Below, in pieces: positions 61,901-64,000 of a DNA stretch of 64,000 nucleotides. The notes below the pieces were generated by a model that made no database searches, was not told the origin of the DNA, and saw nothing but the letters and a program-made list of their open reading frames with translations. This stretch comes from Desulfobulbaceae bacterium (GTDB lineage: Bacteria > Desulfobacterota > Desulfobulbia > Desulfobulbales > Desulfocapsaceae): contig JAABSV010000019.1 in NCBI GenBank assembly GCA_011390165.1, positions 1-64,000 on the forward strand, given 5' to 3'. The position numbers and the translations under genes were made by a program. Position 1 is the first letter of the stretch; the number at the start of each line of letters is the position of its first letter.

Positions 61901-64000
61901 ATCGCCGTTGCCCACCCCCCCCACTCAATCCGGCTGCCTGGGGAATCCACTGCAGCAATCGGCGACCGGAGATCAGCCGGCGATAGCCGACCCGGGCAAT
62001 GGCATCCAGGCTTACCGCCGCCTGGTACGGCAGCAGCGAAGCGTCGGCCATTGCCCGCAGAATGTCATGGCCCAACTTCCGGGGGTTGAAATATTTCCAT
62101 CCCTTGATGGTGGTGGCCATGGTGAAGGGCTGGGCAAGGGGATGGAAGACCAGCTGCAGGCCGACCACCAGCGTGGCGCAGGTACCCATCCGCGGCGACA
62201 GGAACCAGGATGCCAGCAAGAGCAGAACGCTGGCGGCCGGCAGCAGACTCCGGCGCAGGTTGTCCAGTATCTTCCAGCGGTTGAGCAGGGACAGAGGGTT
62301 TTCTCCCCGACCACCGTCGGCCAGAGGCACCCAGGGGAAGATCCAGTCGGCGATCTGCCAGTCGCCACGAGTCCAGCGATGGGCCCGCCGGGTATAGCTC
62401 TGATAGCCCTGTGGAAAGTCGTCGAACAGTTCAATATCGCTGGCCAGGCCTACCCGGACATGGGCCCCCTCAAGCAGATCGTGGCTCAGAATCCGCTCTT
62501 CCGGGAATCGCCCCGAGACAATCCGGCTGAAGGCGCGGACATCGTAGATACCTTTGCCCTGATATGACCCCTCGCCGCTGAGATCGTGATAGACATCGGA
62601 GATAGCCTCGGTGTAGGGGTCGATCCCGACGGCATCGGCGAAAAGACGGCTGAAGGTCGAGACACTCGTGCTGGTGAGGGTCGGGCTTACTCGTGGCTGG
62701 ATGATGGTGTAGGAGCCGGCAACGATATGGCCGGACTCGTCAAAGCGCGGCTGATTAAGGGGGTGGGCCAGGGTCTCGACCATTCTGCGGGCGGTCGCAT
62801 GCGGCAACTGGGTGTCACTGTCCAGGGCAATGATGAAACGGACGTTCAGTAAATGATTTGGGTTCCCCACCCGGACCAGGGGCGGTGAATCCTCCGGCCG
62901 CGTTCCGTCGATCAGGCGGTTCAGTTCCTCCAACTTGCCCCGTTTGCGTTCCCAGCCGATAAATTTCTGTTCCGATTCGCTCCAGCGGCGCTGGCGGTGA
63001 AAGAGGAAGAACCGCCCGTCGCCGTGACGCCGGTTGAGGGCTTCAAGCTGTTCTATCGCGTCTTGCAGCAGAATGTCGTCCCCTTCAAGGGAAGGTGCAT
63101 CGGCATCGATGTAATCCGCGAACAGGCTAAAGAGAAGATTGGACTCCTTATTGGCCAGATAGCGGATTTCCAGCTTCTCCACCTCGGATTTGACCGTTTC
63201 TCGGTCGGCCAGCATCATCGGTATGGCCACCAGGGTACGGCAACTGTCTGGGATACCCGAATCGGCAAAATCCATTTTGGCCAAAGGCCGGGGTGGCAGC
63301 AGCCGGGTGATCAGGTAATTTATCACCTCGATTGCCAGCTGACTGAGTGGAATTGCCAGGAGCAGCATGCCGAACAAGATGGCGGCCAATCCTCCGGCCG
63401 GACCGGAGACAGGAGAGAGAACGAAGAGGGTGATCAGAAACAGCAAGAGAGCAAAGACAAAACCAATGGAGAGAAGATAGACTGCGGTATGGTGCGCATA
63501 GATCCAGGCGAGAAAACGGTAACGAAATGCCTCGCGAAACTGGAGCAGGTGCGCCAGGTCAGCCCGCCCCGCCCCGATCAACCAGGTGCCGACGTGGCGG
63601 CGAGGTTGGTCACCAGCATTGGCCGTCTGCTCCTCGTTTGCCAGCTTGATGACATGTTCGGCAATTTCTTCCTCGGTCCGGTCGGCGGCAAGGGCGATCG
63701 CTTCCACTGCTCGGCGGCAGCGGTCGCGGGTAGCAAAATCCATATCCGGATAGATTCCGGCTGGATCGAATCGCAAAAGCTGTTCAACCCGAGAGAGTTT
63801 TTCGAAGATCTCCCGCCAGTCCAGGAGGGTCAGACGACGCAGGCTGGTGAAGGCATTGCCGCAGGTCAACTGGTCTCTGGTCTGGCGGTTCAGTTCCCGC
63901 TGTTGCAGCTCATGCAAGGGACATTGCAGGGTACGTACCAGCCAGTTCTGGACCGGCGACAAGACGGTAGCTTCGTCATGGAGCAGGCTGATCAACTGTA
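55929..64000 (-). CDS. ndvB: Cyclic beta-1,2-glucan synthase, 5' end beyond the window
   Basis: The last 2690 residues of an NdvB/ChvB-type enzyme are present; the frame stays open to the window edge, so the N-terminus is missing. Order: an N-terminal helical region and membrane helices (~170-230), a GT84 glucosyltransferase part with ALDSDTQLP, SHDLLEGAHVR and RRAHRWTRGDWQ (~400-560), more helices (~610-770), a glucoamylase-like domain (~800-1290; YGYFEAMDF, EAYMAHHQGMAF), then two GH94 phosphorylase-like modules ending with GGAFGFRDQLQDVMAF and GTGDWNDGLN (catalytic Asp). The enzyme makes periplasmic cyclic glucans for osmotic adaptation. All modules of the family seem present. It is the first of two same-strand genes at this edge. 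Confidence 0.92.
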   Translation of the reverse strand, partial: QLISLLHDEATVLSPVQNWLVRTLQCPLHELQQRELNRQTRDQLTCGNAFTSLRRLTLLDWREIFEKLSRVEQLLRFDPAGIYPDMDFATRDRCRRAVEAIALAADRTEEEIAEHVIKLANEEQTANAGDQPRRHVGTWLIGAGRADLAHLLQFREAFRYRFLAWIYAHHTAVYLLSIGFVFALLLFLITLFVLSPVSGPAGGLAAILFGMLLLAIPLSQLAIEVINYLITRLLPPRPLAKMDFADSGIPDSCRTLVAIPMMLADRETVKSEVEKLEIRYLANKESNLLFSLFADYIDADAPSLEGDDILLQDAIEQLEALNRRHGDGRFFLFHRQRRWSESEQKFIGWERKRGKLEELNRLIDGTRPEDSPPLVRVGNPNHLLNVRFIIALDSDTQLPHATARRMVETLAHPLNQPRFDESGHIVAGSYTIIQPRVSPTLTSTSVSTFSRLFADAVGIDPYTEAISDVYHDLSGEGSYQGKGIYDVRAFSRIVSGRFPEERILSHDLLEGAHVRVGLASDIELFDDFPQGYQSYTRRAHRWTRGDWQIADWIFPWVPLADGGRGENPLSLLNRWKILDNLRRSLLPAASVLLLLASWFLSPRMGTCATLVVGLQLVFHPLAQPFTMATTIKGWKYFNPRKLGHDILRAMADASLLPYQAAVSLDAIARVGYRRLISGRRLLQWIPQAAGLSGGGGQRRWHFVAGLTFGSFFSGIATLVLIFVAPMSLTMAAPWLVLWFFSPLVGWCINRQPSAAKSDGPLPEADRRLLRQVARRTWHFFSTFVDDNSSWLPPDNYQVAHQDRLAMRTSPTNIGLWMASAMGAYDSGYLTIDQVLSRLSNTMTTIGHLDRYQGHLLNWYDIGTLIPLEPRYVSTVDSGNLLGALWALRQGLDELVHDPLISGKVFTGMADTGEVLKEVAVQQQLTGFSHRALAALLAEWHAPPSSLRGLLSGLQAMMIEVESVVATATPTPWAKELADQATAWQAIAERYLAWAMILAELPAAELAPLGETAVLAIGHDLSQAPSLIDLAQGKIDSIRHLRKIRHESPESCQNLTAWLDRVFGAFATAQWLAGETLALAERLQKDVQSLATEIDMRFLYDRKRKLFTIGYNLSTGLLDSSSYDLLASESRFGSFVAIARGDVPLEHWFTLSRPYGAIGRQRVLLSWTGTMFEYLMPLLFHHSYPHSLLDKAAVNAVAIQIAYGRTHQVPWGISESAFADLDLEKTYQYKAFGVPTLGLKRGMEEQPVVAPYASLLALNLAPEAVVRNLRHMNGLGLLGDYGYFEAMDFSRQPHRDISGKALKHGVLVEAYMAHHQGMAFLSLTNFLHDNPFPRRFHSDPRVRAFEALLQERIPALPPIHLISIRESEPQFLAIDPVAPAGITITTPHTIIPRTLLLSNGRYGLMITNSGGGYSQWGNRQLTRWRSDSTYDNQGSFCYVHETDSDRLWSTTYHPVGGKVDRYSVDFALDRAVFRRTDNSIASETEVIVSPEDDVEIRRTTLVNHSAQARQLNLTSYIELAMAPHDTDLQHPAFNKLFIETEAIADHQALLAWRRSRGEGDPPLYVAHCLMLEENEGATAEGKEWQFETDRARFIGRGRTLIRPLGATENLGGSQGFVLDPILSLRQSIRLAPGGRVQVRLLLAAAASREKVLLLLDKYTDPHDTERAMDFAWHSAQQQLQMLRIQPDDARRFQQLASHLLFPNSLLRASARRLAENSKGQAGLWPYGISGDRPMVLVTIGETREIGLIRQMLQAHSYLQMHGLSSDLIILNEEAGSYQRPLQERLDQLMQGHTLSSSLDQPGEIFLRNLAQIPEEDLRLLKAAASVVLVAARGPLPQQMGVVVEVPELWEKLTIKRARPEPSAPLPFMELNYFNSIGGFTRDGREYAIYLGPGTNTPAPWVNVIANPTFGTLVSESGSGFTWYGNSQRNRLTGWSNDPVLDPVTEAIYLRDEESGVYWTPTAVPIREQQAYRARHGAGYTVFEHNSNGIEQELTVFVPVDENGGSPVKLQRLRLINASPSKRQLSITYYVELTLGENRESSQMHISTHWDDEISAMLVKNRYHPEYRDRIAFVALTPEANTYGGDRSAFIGRNRSPAIPVAMELARLSQRVGAGLDPCAALRVTISMAPGEHRYITCMLGQAESTLQARELVLRYREDHAVADALQESQSWWNDLLGTLEVHTPELAADLLINRWLQYQSLSCRLWGRSAFYQSGGAFGFRDQLQDVMAFMYVRPEIARNHILLAASRQYPEGDVQHWWHEPAGAGIRSRISDDLLWLPYVVAQYVRTTGDSDILLEEIPFLQGALLNEDQHELFSTPEITFEHATLFEHCRRAVSRGLTAGPHGLPLIGTGDWNDGLNLVGAGGKGESVWLAWFLCECLQGMAELAGLMQQPELSQAYLENKATLARQVEEYAWDGEWYLRGTFDDGTPLGSSASLEARIDSLPQSWAWLSGVADPERATEAMASAWHHLVYEDEGLALLFIPPFDQSEPSPGYIRGYPPGVRENGGQYTHAALWMAIALARQGNGERAVQLLRLLNPVEHSRDEKSVWKYVVEPYVVAADVYRLPGRVGRGGWTWYTGAAAWMYRAWTEEVLGLKVRGDRLEIAPVIPATWPGFSLTYRHGETTYVIEVENPNGCQRGVLWVEMDGKRLDGEAIPLERQLVKHRIVVMMGESARSVEPAIPPFTNDQG

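Noticed and set aside
1-64000. CRISPR arrays, tRNA, rRNA, prophage or insertion-sequence transposase genes
   Set aside because: No regularly spaced repeats, tRNA-like cloverleaf or transposase/integrase motifs were seen on either strand.

Overview
The window reads as chromosomal DNA of a Gram-negative, GC-rich anaerobe, most likely a Desulfobulbales-type member of Desulfobacterota (formerly Deltaproteobacteria). This is an inference from gene content: an energy-converting hydrogenase-related complex, many sigma54 enhancer-binding regulators, a probable selenoprotein, a CheB/CheR fusion, FAAL/PKS lipid genes and an NdvB-type glucan synthase. No rRNA, tRNA, CRISPR array, phage or complete insertion sequence was seen.

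Layout. (1) 1-6.0 kb: a VOC protein, an atypical SDR, a short DsrE-family gene interrupted by an in-frame UGA with a hairpin behind it (probable selenoprotein), a thiM-thiE-thiD salvage operon behind a TPP riboswitch and a sigma70-type promoter, and an ADP-ribosylglycohydrolase. (2) 6.0-18.2 kb: a six-subunit membrane complex resembling hydrogenase-4 (HyfB,C,E,F,G,I-like) whose large subunit lacks the NiFe cysteine motifs. Two unknown genes and a canonical -24/-12 promoter precede it, and a sensor kinase/sigma54 activator pair lies just upstream. (3) 18.4-23.7 kb: a complete branched-chain amino-acid type ABC transporter, livKHMGF. (4) 24-36.1 kb: a signalling and envelope block: a CheB/CheR fusion with a receiver protein, a second kinase/sigma54 activator pair, a DUF1207 outer-membrane protein, and a run of BON-domain lipoproteins with DUF3309 and PKD/barrel proteins. 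Three sigma54-type promoters here each carry a pair of near-identical 14-bp dyads 33-34 bp apart, about 105-150 bp upstream, so the block looks like one regulon. (5) 36.3-54.3 kb: a lipid locus. A FAAL-ACP-alpha-oxoamine synthase fusion and a radical SAM protein on the + strand converge on a six-gene - strand operon: GT-B-like transferase, CerR-like epimerase/reductase, GNAT-type acyltransferase resembling bacterial ceramide synthase, a 2693-residue PKS, and an ABC exporter. The combination suggests a PKS-coupled sphingolipid-like pathway. (6) 54.7-64 kb: a hypothetical protein and a cyclic beta-1,2-glucan synthase running off the window edge.

How it fits together: most loci concern the cell envelope or membrane energetics under sigma54 control. 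The strongest candidates for undescribed biology are the UGA-containing DsrE gene, the paired-dyad sigma54 regulon, the sigma54-driven hydrogenase-like complex with two unknown leading genes, and the PKS/alpha-oxoamine lipid operon. A ~85-nt intergenic repeat in three copies and a 151-nt palindromic element are unexplained.
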